Of a stretch of 47,169 nucleotides of DNA, positions 1 through 7,950 are shown in pieces (position 1 is the stretch's first letter; every line of letters begins with the position of its first letter). The notes under the pieces are model-generated. The model made no database searches. It was not told the origin of the DNA and was given only the letters and a program-made list of their open reading frames with translations. The position numbers and the translations under genes are program-made. Source of the DNA: an uncultured Pelagibacteraceae bacterium (GTDB taxonomy: Bacteria; Pseudomonadota; Alphaproteobacteria; Pelagibacterales; Pelagibacteraceae); NCBI GenBank assembly GCA_902589395.1, contig CACIST010000005.1:1-47169 (forward strand), given 5' to 3'.

Positions 1-1022
1 TCACCATTACATAAATGTTTTCTTTTATTCTCAATTGAATATGCCATTTCAGATAATCCAGCTCCTCGGTAGTTTGCATTAGTTGGTGTTTCATTTGCCC
101 TAGAACTTTGCGTTCTTATATTAATACGCCCTAAAGGCATTTTTGTAGTCTTAAACTCTTTCCAATTTTCCCCTAATTTATTACAAGTTAATACTGATCC
201 ACCAAACATATTTGGATCTGGAATAATCATTGAGCCCTTTTCTCCATATAATTCAATGTGATTTCTTTGATGAGCTATTACATCAAATGATAATGTTAAT
301 CTTATAACAGAGTTATTTTTAAAAGTGATTGTAGATAAATAAGTAGTTGGACATTCTACCTTAAATTTTTTTCCTTTTTTTGGTCCTATTCCAATAGTCC
401 TATATTTTTGACCTTGAATAATGGTGCTAGTTACTTTTTTTGCAGGTCCTAACAGATTTACTAAAACGGTAATATAATATGGTCCCATATCAATAACAGG
501 ACCACCCTCATTTTTTGCAAACCAAGGTTCAGGGTTAGGATGATAAGACTCAATTCCAGGAAAAGCAAAAACTGCATTGCCTAATTTTATTTTTCCAATT
601 ATGTTTTTTTCAACTAGTTCTTTTGATTTTTGAATTCCACCACCCAAAAATGTATCAGGAGCATTACCTAAATATAATTTTTTTTTCTTTGAAAATTTTA
701 TTAAATCTTTTCCATCTTTTAAATTTATTGCTAATGGCTTTTCAGAGTAAACATGTTTTCCATTTGTTAAAGCTTTTTTAGATATTGAATAATGTGCTTT
801 TGGAATTGTAAGGTTTAGAATAATTTCAACCTCTTTATCTTTTAGCAGTTCATTTACAGTTAAAAATTTTATTCCATATTTAAATGCACAGCGTTTTGCA
901 GCTTTCAAATTAATATCGGCGCATTTAATTATTTTAATATTATTAAAATATTTTTCAGCTCTAAAATATGTTTCTGCGATATGTCCACAACCTATTAAAC
1001 CAATTTTAAAAACCTTATTCAT
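1..1022 (-). CDS. Gfo/Idh/MocA family NAD(P)-dependent oxidoreductase (3' end cut off by window)
   Basis: About 340 codons are open from the ATG at 1022 to the window edge, with no stop reached. The N-terminus MNKVFKIGLIGCGHIAETYF is a Rossmann nucleotide-binding start (GxxGCGxIA). The motif SEKPLA carries the lysine typical of the Gfo/Idh/MocA family, and GGPVIDMGPYY begins the C-terminal alpha/beta substrate domain. Such enzymes oxidise or reduce sugars, inositols and their keto forms in the cytosol. The gene lies 9 nt downstream of iolD on the same strand, so the two are probably co-transcribed and a role in inositol or inosose interconversion is likely. The true substrate cannot be read from the sequence. 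Confidence 0.9.
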   Translation of the reverse strand, partial: MNKVFKIGLIGCGHIAETYFRAEKYFNNIKIIKCADINLKAAKRCAFKYGIKFLTVNELLKDKEVEIILNLTIPKAHYSISKKALTNGKHVYSEKPLAINLKDGKDLIKFSKKKKLYLGNAPDTFLGGGIQKSKELVEKNIIGKIKLGNAVFAFPGIESYHPNPEPWFAKNEGGPVIDMGPYYITVLVNLLGPAKKVTSTIIQGQKYRTIGIGPKKGKKFKVECPTTYLSTITFKNNSVIRLTLSFDVIAHQRNHIELYGEKGSMIIPDPNMFGGSVLTCNKLGENWKEFKTTKMPLGRINIRTQSSRANETPTNANYRGAGLSEMAYSIENKRKHLCNG

Positions 1023-1031
1023 AAAAAGTTT

Positions 1032-2876
1032 TTAAACACCTTGTCTCTGTTTTGATTTTCCTTCTTTGTGGAGTTTTAATGCTTCTTCATTTTCTTTTGA
1101 TGTTGGTATTTCAAGTGTAGGACTTTCCCAATAAGCAGATCCCTCAAGCCATTCATAACTATGTGTTTTAATTGAAATGACATAAGTGATATCTGACTGC
1201 TTAGCTCTTTTAAATGCCTCTTCTAATTCTGAAATACTAGAAACATGTTCTGATTTTGCACCCATACTTGCAGCATGTTGAGCAAAATTAACTTCTTTAA
1301 AATTTTGAACATTTGATGAATTAAATAAACAGTTAAATTCTTTTCCACCTTTGAAAAGTTGAAGTCTGTTAATAACAGCATGCCCACCATTATCACACAC
1401 GATAATTATTAATTTGTTATTTGTTAATACTGATGAATATATGTCAGAATTATTTAATAAATATGAACCATCTCCTACAAATGCAATAACATCTTTATCT
1501 GGGTTTGCCATTTTAATTCCAAGAGCACCAGAAATTTCATAACTCATGCAACTAAATCCCCACTCTGTCTCATGGGTATTTAACTCTTTTGGCCGCCAAA
1601 CTTGAACAACTTCTCCAACCAAACCTCCGGCTGCTGTAACAGCTATATCAGTTGGATCTGAATTCCTATAAATTGCTCCAACAGCGTGAGCATAACTTGG
1701 TAATTCTTGATTAGTTGGCCCACTCTCTTTATCTACATATTCATTCCAAGACTTAAGCTCATCTTGTGATTTTTTATGCCAACTATCAGATGATCTCCAA
1801 TCTCCTAGTGCATTTGATAATTCTATTAATGATACTTTTGCATCTCCAATAACTGCCTCTGCTAAATGTTTATTTGCGTCATGTCTAGCAATATTAATTG
1901 AAACTAGCTTAAATTCAGGATTTTCAAAATTTGCCCACGAGCCAGTTGTAAAATCTGCAAGCTTAGTTCCTATGCAGATTGCTAAATCAGTTTCTTTAGC
2001 TAAATTATTTGCAGCCTTTCCTCCAAGTCCTCCTATTGGTCCTACAAAATGAGAGTGGTCTTTTTTCATTGTTGAGTATCCCATAACTGTTTGAGTTACT
2101 GGTATATTATGTTTAACTGCAAAATTTCCTAATTCATCCATTGCATCAGAATAAAATACTCCTCCACCTGAAATTATAATTGGGTTTTTGGAATTCTTAA
2201 TTCTTTCAATAGCTTGTTTAATTTGAAAATCATCTGGCTTGGGTCTTCTAATATTGTGAACTCTTTCTTTAAAGAATTCTTCGGGATATTCAAATGTTTC
2301 TCCTTGTACATCTTGGCATAAAGATAAACATGCAGGACCACAATCTGCTGGATCTAACATGGTTTGAATTGCTTGAGGAAGTGACTGTAATATTTGCTCT
2401 GGTCTTGTAATTCTATCAAAATATTTTGTAACTGGTTTAAATGAGTCGTTTGCTGTCATTCCTGGATTTGAAAAGTGTTCAACCTGTTGCAAAACTGGAT
2501 CTGGCATTCTATTTGCGTAAGTGTCTCCAGGTAAAAATAAAATTGGCAATCTATTACTCATTGCTACTGCTGATGCTGTAACTAGATTTGTAGATCCTGG
2601 TCCAACCGAACTTGTTGCAATAAAAATTTGCTTTCTTCTTTTTGCTCTTGAAAAAGCCACACCTGTTAAAGCCATATTTTGTTCATGATGACCTCTAAAT
2701 GTTGGAAGTTTATCTTTATTTTCCTCTAAAGCTTGTCCAATACATGCTACATTTCCATGTCCAAAAATGCCAAAAGCTCCTGGAAATAAAGGTTCAACCT
2801 TATCATCTATATAGATTTTCTGTGCAATTAAGTGTTTAACTAAGGCATGCGCGCAAGTAAGCTTTATTTTTTTCAT
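1032..2876 (-). CDS. iolD: 3D-(3,5/4)-trihydroxycyclohexane-1,2-dione acylhydrolase, ThDP-dependent (myo-inositol catabolism)
   Basis: This 614-residue protein has the three-domain layout of thiamine-diphosphate enzymes. The catalytic Glu is E65 in RGHHEQNMAL. The Mg/ThDP motif begins with GDGSYLLNNSD near residue 467 and closes with the CDNGG region. LPGDTYANRMPDPVLQQVEH is characteristic of IolD rather than of acetolactate synthase. IolD hydrolytically opens the cyclohexane ring of trihydroxycyclohexanedione to give 5-deoxyglucuronate. A GAGGAG sequence lies 15 nt before the ATG, which is far for a Shine-Dalgarno site. The gene leads an operon with the oxidoreductase at 1-1022 and diverges from the aldehyde dehydrogenase. 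iolE is 8 kb away, and iolB and iolC are not in the window. Confidence 0.93.
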   Translation of the reverse strand: MKKIKLTCAHALVKHLIAQKIYIDDKVEPLFPGAFGIFGHGNVACIGQALEENKDKLPTFRGHHEQNMALTGVAFSRAKRRKQIFIATSSVGPGSTNLVTASAVAMSNRLPILFLPGDTYANRMPDPVLQQVEHFSNPGMTANDSFKPVTKYFDRITRPEQILQSLPQAIQTMLDPADCGPACLSLCQDVQGETFEYPEEFFKERVHNIRRPKPDDFQIKQAIERIKNSKNPIIISGGGVFYSDAMDELGNFAVKHNIPVTQTVMGYSTMKKDHSHFVGPIGGLGGKAANNLAKETDLAICIGTKLADFTTGSWANFENPEFKLVSINIARHDANKHLAEAVIGDAKVSLIELSNALGDWRSSDSWHKKSQDELKSWNEYVDKESGPTNQELPSYAHAVGAIYRNSDPTDIAVTAAGGLVGEVVQVWRPKELNTHETEWGFSCMSYEISGALGIKMANPDKDVIAFVGDGSYLLNNSDIYSSVLTNNKLIIIVCDNGGHAVINRLQLFKGGKEFNCLFNSSNVQNFKEVNFAQHAASMGAKSEHVSSISELEEAFKRAKQSDITYVISIKTHSYEWLEGSAYWESPTLEIPTSKENEEALKLHKEGKSKQRQGV

Positions 2877-2931
2877 TTTTCTAGTTATATTCTCCTCAAA
2901 TATTCAACTAATAAACCACAAAATAAAAATT

Positions 2932-4374
2932 ATGTATAGCAAATTTGGACAATTCATTGATGGCAAATGGCAAGCATCACAAAATAATGAAACTTATAAT
3001 GTTTTAAATCCTGCAACAGAAGAAGTTTTAGGTAAGGCATCTAAAGCAGGTGAAGAAGATGTAAACAAAGCACTTAAGTCTGCAGAAAAAGGTCTAGAAG
3101 TTTGGAGAAATACTCCTCCTTGGCAAAGATCAAAAATTATAAGAAAAATTGCCGACCTTATGAGAGAGAGAACTGATGTTTTGGCTAAGTGGTTAACATT
3201 AGAAGTAGGAAAGCCACTATCAGAAGCAAAAGGAGAAGTTGGAGGAGCTGCAGATATTTTTGAATGGAACTCTGAAGAAACAAAAAGAATTTATGGTCAG
3301 ATAGTTGAAAGTAGATTTGAACATACAAGAATGTACGTAAAATATGAGCCAGTTGGAGTTGTTGCTGGGTTAATACCATGGAATTTTCCAATAGTTTTAT
3401 CTTCAAGAAAAATTTCCACTGCTTTAGCTGCAGGATGTTCAGTAATTTGTAAGCCTGATGTAATTACACCAGGTAGTGTAATGGAACTTATGAATATTAT
3501 AAATGATGCAGGCGTTCCTCCAGGAGTAGTAAATTTATTATCTGGTGATCCAGCTAAAATCTCATCTCAATTAATATCATCTGATATAGTGAAAAAAGTT
3601 TCTATTACTGGTTCAACAAGAGTTGGAAAACTAATTTTAAAACAAGCTGCTGAAAAAGTTCAAAGAGTTACAATGGAGTTAAGTGGTCATTCACCTTTTA
3701 TTGTTTTTGACGACGTAGATATCAACAAAGTAACTGACATGGCAATCACTGCTAAATTTAGAAATAATGGTCAAGTTTGTATATCACCTGCAAGATTTTA
3801 TATTCATGAAAGTAAAAAAGATGAATTTGCTAAAACTTTAGTTGAAAAGGTCACTAAGCTTAAAGTTGGTAACGGAATGGATGAAGATACAATTCTAGGA
3901 CCTTTAACAACAGAAAAAAGATTAAATGAAATAGAGGCATTAGTAGAAAAAACTAAAAGTGAAGGTGCAACAGTTTTATGTGGTGGAAAAAGGCCAGCTG
4001 GTTTTAATAAAGGTTATTTTTATGAACCAACTATTTTTGACAATGTTAAAGATAATTTTACAATTGCTAAAGAAGAGCCATTTGGACCCTTAGTTCCATT
4101 GCTTACTTTTAAAGACACAGATGAAGTTGTAAAAAGAGCAAATGACAATGACCTTGGTTTAGCAAGTTATATCTACACAAATTCTTTAGAAAAAGCGCAC
4201 AAAGTCTCAGAAAAAATGGAAACTGGAACATGTGCAGTAAACCATCCTACAATTGCTTTTGCTGAAGTGCCTTTTGGAGGAATAAAACAAACAGGCTATG
4301 GAAGAGAAGGAGGTTCTATGGCTATCAAAGATTATTTGAACGTTAAGTACACTCACTTCGGTCTCAATTATTAA
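2932..4374 (+). CDS. NAD(P)-dependent aldehyde dehydrogenase (succinate-semialdehyde / lactaldehyde dehydrogenase-like)
   Basis: A 480-residue class-3 aldehyde dehydrogenase of normal length. The catalytic set is complete: N151 in PWNFP, E249 in TMELSGHSP and C283 in NNGQVCISPARF, with the cofactor motif ITGSTRVG and the C-terminal EEPFGPL. The usual ELGG is ELSG here. The sequence resembles the GabD/AldA group and lacks the look of CoA-acylating IolA. The final A of its stop codon is the first base of the downstream aldolase ATG (TAATG), so translation is probably coupled. An aldolase followed by a dehydrogenase for the aldehyde it releases is a common catabolic pairing, and that is the likely role here. 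The substrate is unknown. Confidence 0.9.
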   Translation: MYSKFGQFIDGKWQASQNNETYNVLNPATEEVLGKASKAGEEDVNKALKSAEKGLEVWRNTPPWQRSKIIRKIADLMRERTDVLAKWLTLEVGKPLSEAKGEVGGAADIFEWNSEETKRIYGQIVESRFEHTRMYVKYEPVGVVAGLIPWNFPIVLSSRKISTALAAGCSVICKPDVITPGSVMELMNIINDAGVPPGVVNLLSGDPAKISSQLISSDIVKKVSITGSTRVGKLILKQAAEKVQRVTMELSGHSPFIVFDDVDINKVTDMAITAKFRNNGQVCISPARFYIHESKKDEFAKTLVEKVTKLKVGNGMDEDTILGPLTTEKRLNEIEALVEKTKSEGATVLCGGKRPAGFNKGYFYEPTIFDNVKDNFTIAKEEPFGPLVPLLTFKDTDEVVKRANDNDLGLASYIYTNSLEKAHKVSEKMETGTCAVNHPTIAFAEVPFGGIKQTGYGREGGSMAIKDYLNVKYTHFGLNY

Positions 4375-5165
4375 TGAGAAAAAATAAAGTCAAACAAATG
4401 ATGGCTGAAGGTAAGCCTGTAGTAAATGGTTGGTTACAAATACCAAGCACTGTATCAGCAGAAGTTATGGCGCATCAAGGTTGGGATTCTCTGACTGTAG
4501 ATATGCAGCATGGACTTGTTGATTATACAAATGGACTTCCAATGCTTCAAACTATTTCATCAACTGATGTAACTCCTCTTGCTAGAGTAAATTGGAATGA
4601 ACCAGGTCAAATAATGAAAATTCTAGACGCCGGTTGTTATGGAATTATATGTCCTATGGTAAGCAATAAAGAAGAGGCAGAAAGATTCGTGCAAGCGTGT
4701 ATGTATCCTCCAAGAGGATATAGAAGTTTTGGTCCTGTTAGAGGATTGATTTATGGTGGAGCTGATTATGCCGATCATGCAAATGATGAAATTTTAAAAT
4801 TAGCTATGATTGAAACAAAAGAGTCATTAGATAAATTAGATGAGATTATGTCTACAGATGGTGTAGATGGAATATATATTGGTCCCGCTGACTTAAGTTT
4901 AGCAATTGGAGAAAAACCTGGGTTTGACAGAGCAGAGGATACAAAAGCTTATTCAGAAATATTAAGAATATTAGAGCATGCCAAAAAAAATAATATTTTT
5001 GCAGGAATTCATAATGGAACACCTGAGTATGCACAAAAAATGATCGATAAAGGATTTAATTTTGTAACTATTGGAGCAGATCAAAGAGCAATGAGCGCTG
5101 GAGCTAAGGCAATTGTTGAAAAAATGAAAGGCTCAATAAGCAAAAAAGAATCTGAAACTTATTAA
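4374..5165 (+). CDS. HpcH/HpaI family class II aldolase (2-oxo-3-deoxy / 4-hydroxy-2-oxo acid aldolase)
   Basis: A 263-residue TIM-barrel aldolase of the HpcH/HpaI/citrate lyase superfamily. The residues expected from E. coli HpaI are present: H46 (DMQHG), R71 (ARVNW), and the metal ligands E149 (MIETKES) and D175 (IGPADLS). MYPPRGYRSFGP is the family signature. The enzyme cleaves or forms 4-hydroxy-2-oxo acids, giving pyruvate (or another 2-oxo acid) plus an aldehyde. It is coupled by a 1-nt overlap to the aldehyde dehydrogenase upstream, which could remove the aldehyde. Its stop shares TTAA with the convergent KPHMT-like gene. The natural substrate cannot be assigned. Confidence 0.9.
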   Translation: MRKNKVKQMMAEGKPVVNGWLQIPSTVSAEVMAHQGWDSLTVDMQHGLVDYTNGLPMLQTISSTDVTPLARVNWNEPGQIMKILDAGCYGIICPMVSNKEEAERFVQACMYPPRGYRSFGPVRGLIYGGADYADHANDEILKLAMIETKESLDKLDEIMSTDGVDGIYIGPADLSLAIGEKPGFDRAEDTKAYSEILRILEHAKKNNIFAGIHNGTPEYAQKMIDKGFNFVTIGADQRAMSAGAKAIVEKMKGSISKKESETY

Positions 5166-5977
5166 TCAAGCTTATTAAGAAAAGACTTGAACTCTTTTTT
5201 ATTTAAATTTGAAGACTGTTTTTTTCCTGGAAATTTTCCTGCCATAGAATCTTTTTTGAATGCCTTAAGAGCTCGAACTCTCTCAATTTTTATTTCATTT
5301 TTTAATTTTAATAAATTTCCATAAGCTTTTGAATGTCTTGGAGGATTTAAAGTATCTCCACATATATCTTCCATGAACAAATACATTACATCTGCTTTTT
5401 TTCCTGAACCTAAAGAAACTGTTACTATATTTGTTCTTTTAGAGATTTCTCCCATTACATTTTCTGGGATAACCTCACATTCAGCAGAAAAAGCTCCCGC
5501 ATTCTCTAATCTTTTAAATTTTAAAAAAAGCTCATGTGCCTCTTCGCTATTTTTTCCTACTGCTCTTAAACCACCAATCCATGTAGATTTTCTTGGAACT
5601 AAACCAAGATGTCCCATAACTGGAACATCTTCATTAGCCAACATCTCTACTATTTTCATACTTCTAGGTGTCATTACAGCATCAGCTCCATTTTCTAGGG
5701 CTTCAAACGCTCCTCTCATTATATCTTCTGAAGTTACAAACTTATTTAATACTAGTGCAGCAGTTAAAAAAAGATTCTTTGATCCCTCTCTCACCTGTTT
5801 TACATTAAAAGCATTGCAGATTATCATGTCAAATCCGGCCTTCTCTGCAGCATCAGCTTCATCTATTGTATTAGCTGTGACTTGAGTAAATTTTTTTTTT
5901 CCTTTTGCTTTTTTAAGATCGTCAATTGTAAGAGTTCTGTTGGCAGGTTGAGCGGCCCAAGTATAAATCTTTTTCAT
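5162..5977 (-). CDS. KPHMT (PanB)-like TIM-barrel protein lacking canonical metal ligands
   Basis: The 271-residue protein has the ketopantoate hydroxymethyltransferase fold: PVMGHLGLVPRK at 119-130 and AGAFSAECEVIP at 160-171 match PanB by eye, and the equivalent of catalytic Glu181 is E168. However, the three Mg ligands of E. coli PanB (Asp45, Asp84, Glu114) fall in CNAF (54-57), LNKF (77-80) and MTPRS (102-106), where no acid is in place. A plain pantothenate role is therefore unlikely. The gene overlaps the 3' end of the DUF1907 gene by 4 nt and must be co-transcribed with it. The reaction may still be aldol-type on a 2-oxo acid, but this is inference. A member of the isocitrate lyase/PEP mutase superfamily is the alternative description. 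Confidence 0.75.
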   Translation of the reverse strand: MKKIYTWAAQPANRTLTIDDLKKAKGKKKFTQVTANTIDEADAAEKAGFDMIICNAFNVKQVREGSKNLFLTAALVLNKFVTSEDIMRGAFEALENGADAVMTPRSMKIVEMLANEDVPVMGHLGLVPRKSTWIGGLRAVGKNSEEAHELFLKFKRLENAGAFSAECEVIPENVMGEISKRTNIVTVSLGSGKKADVMYLFMEDICGDTLNPPRHSKAYGNLLKLKNEIKIERVRALKAFKKDSMAGKFPGKKQSSNLNKKEFKSFLNKLD

Positions 5978-6942
5978 TTTATATTTTTTAATTCTTTATA
6001 GATATTATTCACTCTATGTACTTCTTGTGCAATATTAAAATATCCTTCATATTCAATTTCATCTGGAGATACGTCAAAATGATAATGTCCAGCATCATTC
6101 TTATGCTCGTATGAGTGAAAGTGAGTATGCTCACCGGACTCTCTTAAATTTAATTCTCCCCCTGTTGGATCACCAGTCCATAAAACAGTATAGCATTGTA
6201 ATTTTGGTCCAACAGGCTCGTAAAATTGTAGAAAATCTTTTGTGCATTTCATCAATTGTGGATCATAATATTCATGTTTTATATCTTTATAATCTGGTTG
6301 TACGTGTGATCTTATTTTTCCATTTAAAACTCTAAATACACCAGCAAGAGCAATATGATCTATATCCCCAATTTTAAGATTTTCTGAAAGTGCTGTTCTT
6401 ATTGATTGAGGTAATGAACCTTGTTTTCCAATTCTTTTTTTTATTTTTAAATAAATAACTTTTCCTTTAACTCCATCGGAATAATAAACATTACCTAGCC
6501 CACCATGTTTGCTTGCGGTATAATCCTCTACTATACATTCCTTATCTTTTCCTACCCTAGCAATTAAAGATCTATTTTCTTTTGTTATAAAGTTTTCATT
6601 TATAACCAATTCTCCACAGTGCCCATCAAGGCAAGACATTGCTCCAGATCCCGCACCAAGTGCATATGATTTTTCTGATCCTATCATTTTTGAGATTTCT
6701 GAATAATCAAATTCAGTTCCAAGATATTTTGGATCATGCATGTAAGGCTCTCCTCCAACATCGATTATCCTTTGGTTGCCACTCATACCTTCAGATGGAC
6801 AATCCCAGTTTCTTAAATTTGGACAATCAATTACCTCTGCATTTACACTATCATAATTCTTTGACAGACCTTTTTCTAATGCGTTTGATATTTCTTTTAA
6901 CTTAAATTTTTTGAAAATTCCTTTTTCTATTTTTAATTCCAT
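5974..6942 (-). CDS. DUF1907 / C11orf54 (PTD012)-like zinc-binding putative ester hydrolase
   Basis: A 322-residue protein that resembles human C11orf54 along its length. The N-terminal block VIDCPNLRNWDCP is followed by RIIDVGGEPYM, the middle holds ALGAGSGAMSC, and the C-terminus has EHTHFHSYEH then GHYHFDVSPDEIEYEGYF. The human protein binds zinc through a three-histidine site in the same place. The candidates here are H272, H274 and H286 or H288. The human enzyme has weak esterase activity on model substrates, and its physiological substrate is not settled. The gene is first in a two-gene operon with the KPHMT-like protein and diverges from the ketopantoate-reductase-like operon, which suggests all three act on related branched or hydroxylated acids or lactones (inference). 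Confidence 0.82.
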   Translation of the reverse strand: MELKIEKGIFKKFKLKEISNALEKGLSKNYDSVNAEVIDCPNLRNWDCPSEGMSGNQRIIDVGGEPYMHDPKYLGTEFDYSEISKMIGSEKSYALGAGSGAMSCLDGHCGELVINENFITKENRSLIARVGKDKECIVEDYTASKHGGLGNVYYSDGVKGKVIYLKIKKRIGKQGSLPQSIRTALSENLKIGDIDHIALAGVFRVLNGKIRSHVQPDYKDIKHEYYDPQLMKCTKDFLQFYEPVGPKLQCYTVLWTGDPTGGELNLRESGEHTHFHSYEHKNDAGHYHFDVSPDEIEYEGYFNIAQEVHRVNNIYKELKNIK

Positions 6943-6960
6943 ATGTAAATTAGTTACATA
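6942..6960. promoter_or_regulatory. 19-bp perfect palindrome in divergent promoter region; candidate operator
   Basis: TATGTAA and TTACATA form 7-bp arms around a 5-nt spacer in the 63-bp gap between the DUF1907 start (6942) and the reductase start (7006). A second copy of the right half, TTACATAA, starts 25 nt further on at 6979. Its size and GT..AC symmetry suit a dimeric GntR- or LacI-type repressor. No regulator gene is adjacent, so the binding protein is unknown. Confidence 0.45.
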
Positions 6961-7005
6961 ATATATTGCATAATTTTTTTACATAAATATATTTCGATTT
7001 TAAAA

Positions 7006-7950
7006 ATGAATAATAAAGATTTAAAAGTTGGAGTTCTTGGTGCAGGAGCAATGGGTTGTCTATTTGGAGGCCTATTAGCAGAAAAAGGTCTAAATGTAAC
7101 GCTCATTGACGTTTGGAAAGAGCATGTTGATGAAATAAATAAAAATGGTCTAAAAATGGAAGGTCATGGTGGTGATAGATTTATAAAAGTACCAGCTACA
7201 TCAGATCCATCTACAATTGGAAAAGTTGATGCTGTGATAGTTATGTGTAAAGCAACAGCTCTAGAGCCTGCTTTAAAAAGTATTAAAAACATTATTAACG
7301 ATAAAACAGTTTTTATGTCTTTTCAAAATGGAATTGGACATGAAGCTATAATTAAAAGTATTGTTGGCGATGAAAAAGTAATTGGGGGAACAACAACTCA
7401 AGCATCAAATATCGTAGGCCCTGGTCATATCATGAATCATGCTTCTCTACCCTCTTGGATTGGAGAATATGATGGCGGGATAACTGATAGAATAACCGAA
7501 ATTGCAGACACTTTTACTGCTCATAATTTAGAAATGATTGCTGCTGAGGATGTAAAAAAAAGAAAATGGATGAAACTTTTTGCTTTAACCGCAATAGGTC
7601 CACTTTCAGCTATTTTTGATCTACATCATACTGATCTTTACATAAATAATAATGCCAACGACGTTTCTAGAAGTTTAGGAAAAGAGATAATTTTAGAAAC
7701 AAGAGACGTTGCTTTAGCAGATGGTGTTAATGTTTCTGAAGATGAGTGTTTATTTATGTTTAATAAAATTGTTGACTCAAAACAAACAAATAAGTCTTCA
7801 ATGGCTTTTGATGTACTATATAAAAGAAAAACTGAAATTGATTTCATAAGTGGCGCCGTATCTAAAATAGGAAAAAAACACGGAATAGCTACACCATTAA
7901 ATGACCTTATGTACAAAATGATTAAAGTAAAAGAGGGTATGTACAGCTAA
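7006..7950 (+). CDS. Ketopantoate reductase (PanE/ApbA)-family dehydrogenase, divergent paralogue
   Basis: A 314-residue protein with the ApbA layout: the N-terminal NADP fold VGVLGAGAMGCLFGG (8-22), the QNG motif at 107-109, and a C-terminal helical domain with KKRKWMKLFALTAIGPLSAI. K190 is the equivalent of catalytic Lys176 of E. coli PanE, and KTEID keeps the second catalytic acid. The substrate-binding Asn180 position is L194 here, and the INP asparagine is G198, so the substrate probably differs from ketopantoate. The gene is first in a plus-strand operon with two dioxygenases and a 2-hydroxyacid dehydrogenase; the next ATG follows its stop directly. It shares a divergent control region with the DUF1907 and KPHMT-like genes. 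The predicted reaction is reduction of a 2-oxo acid or its reverse. Confidence 0.85.
   Translation: MNNKDLKVGVLGAGAMGCLFGGLLAEKGLNVTLIDVWKEHVDEINKNGLKMEGHGGDRFIKVPATSDPSTIGKVDAVIVMCKATALEPALKSIKNIINDKTVFMSFQNGIGHEAIIKSIVGDEKVIGGTTTQASNIVGPGHIMNHASLPSWIGEYDGGITDRITEIADTFTAHNLEMIAAEDVKKRKWMKLFALTAIGPLSAIFDLHHTDLYINNNANDVSRSLGKEIILETRDVALADGVNVSEDECLFMFNKIVDSKQTNKSSMAFDVLYKRKTEIDFISGAVSKIGKKHGIATPLNDLMYKMIKVKEGMYS

Noticed and set aside
2932..4374. Calling the aldehyde dehydrogenase IolA (methylmalonate-semialdehyde dehydrogenase)
   Set aside because: Tempting beside iolD, but the sequence follows the hydrolytic GabD/AldA type and not the CoA-acylating subfamily.
5373..5885. 170-codon plus-strand frame opposite the KPHMT-like gene
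   Set aside because: It is antisense to a clearly conserved enzyme, shows no family motif, and reflects the codon pattern of the true gene.
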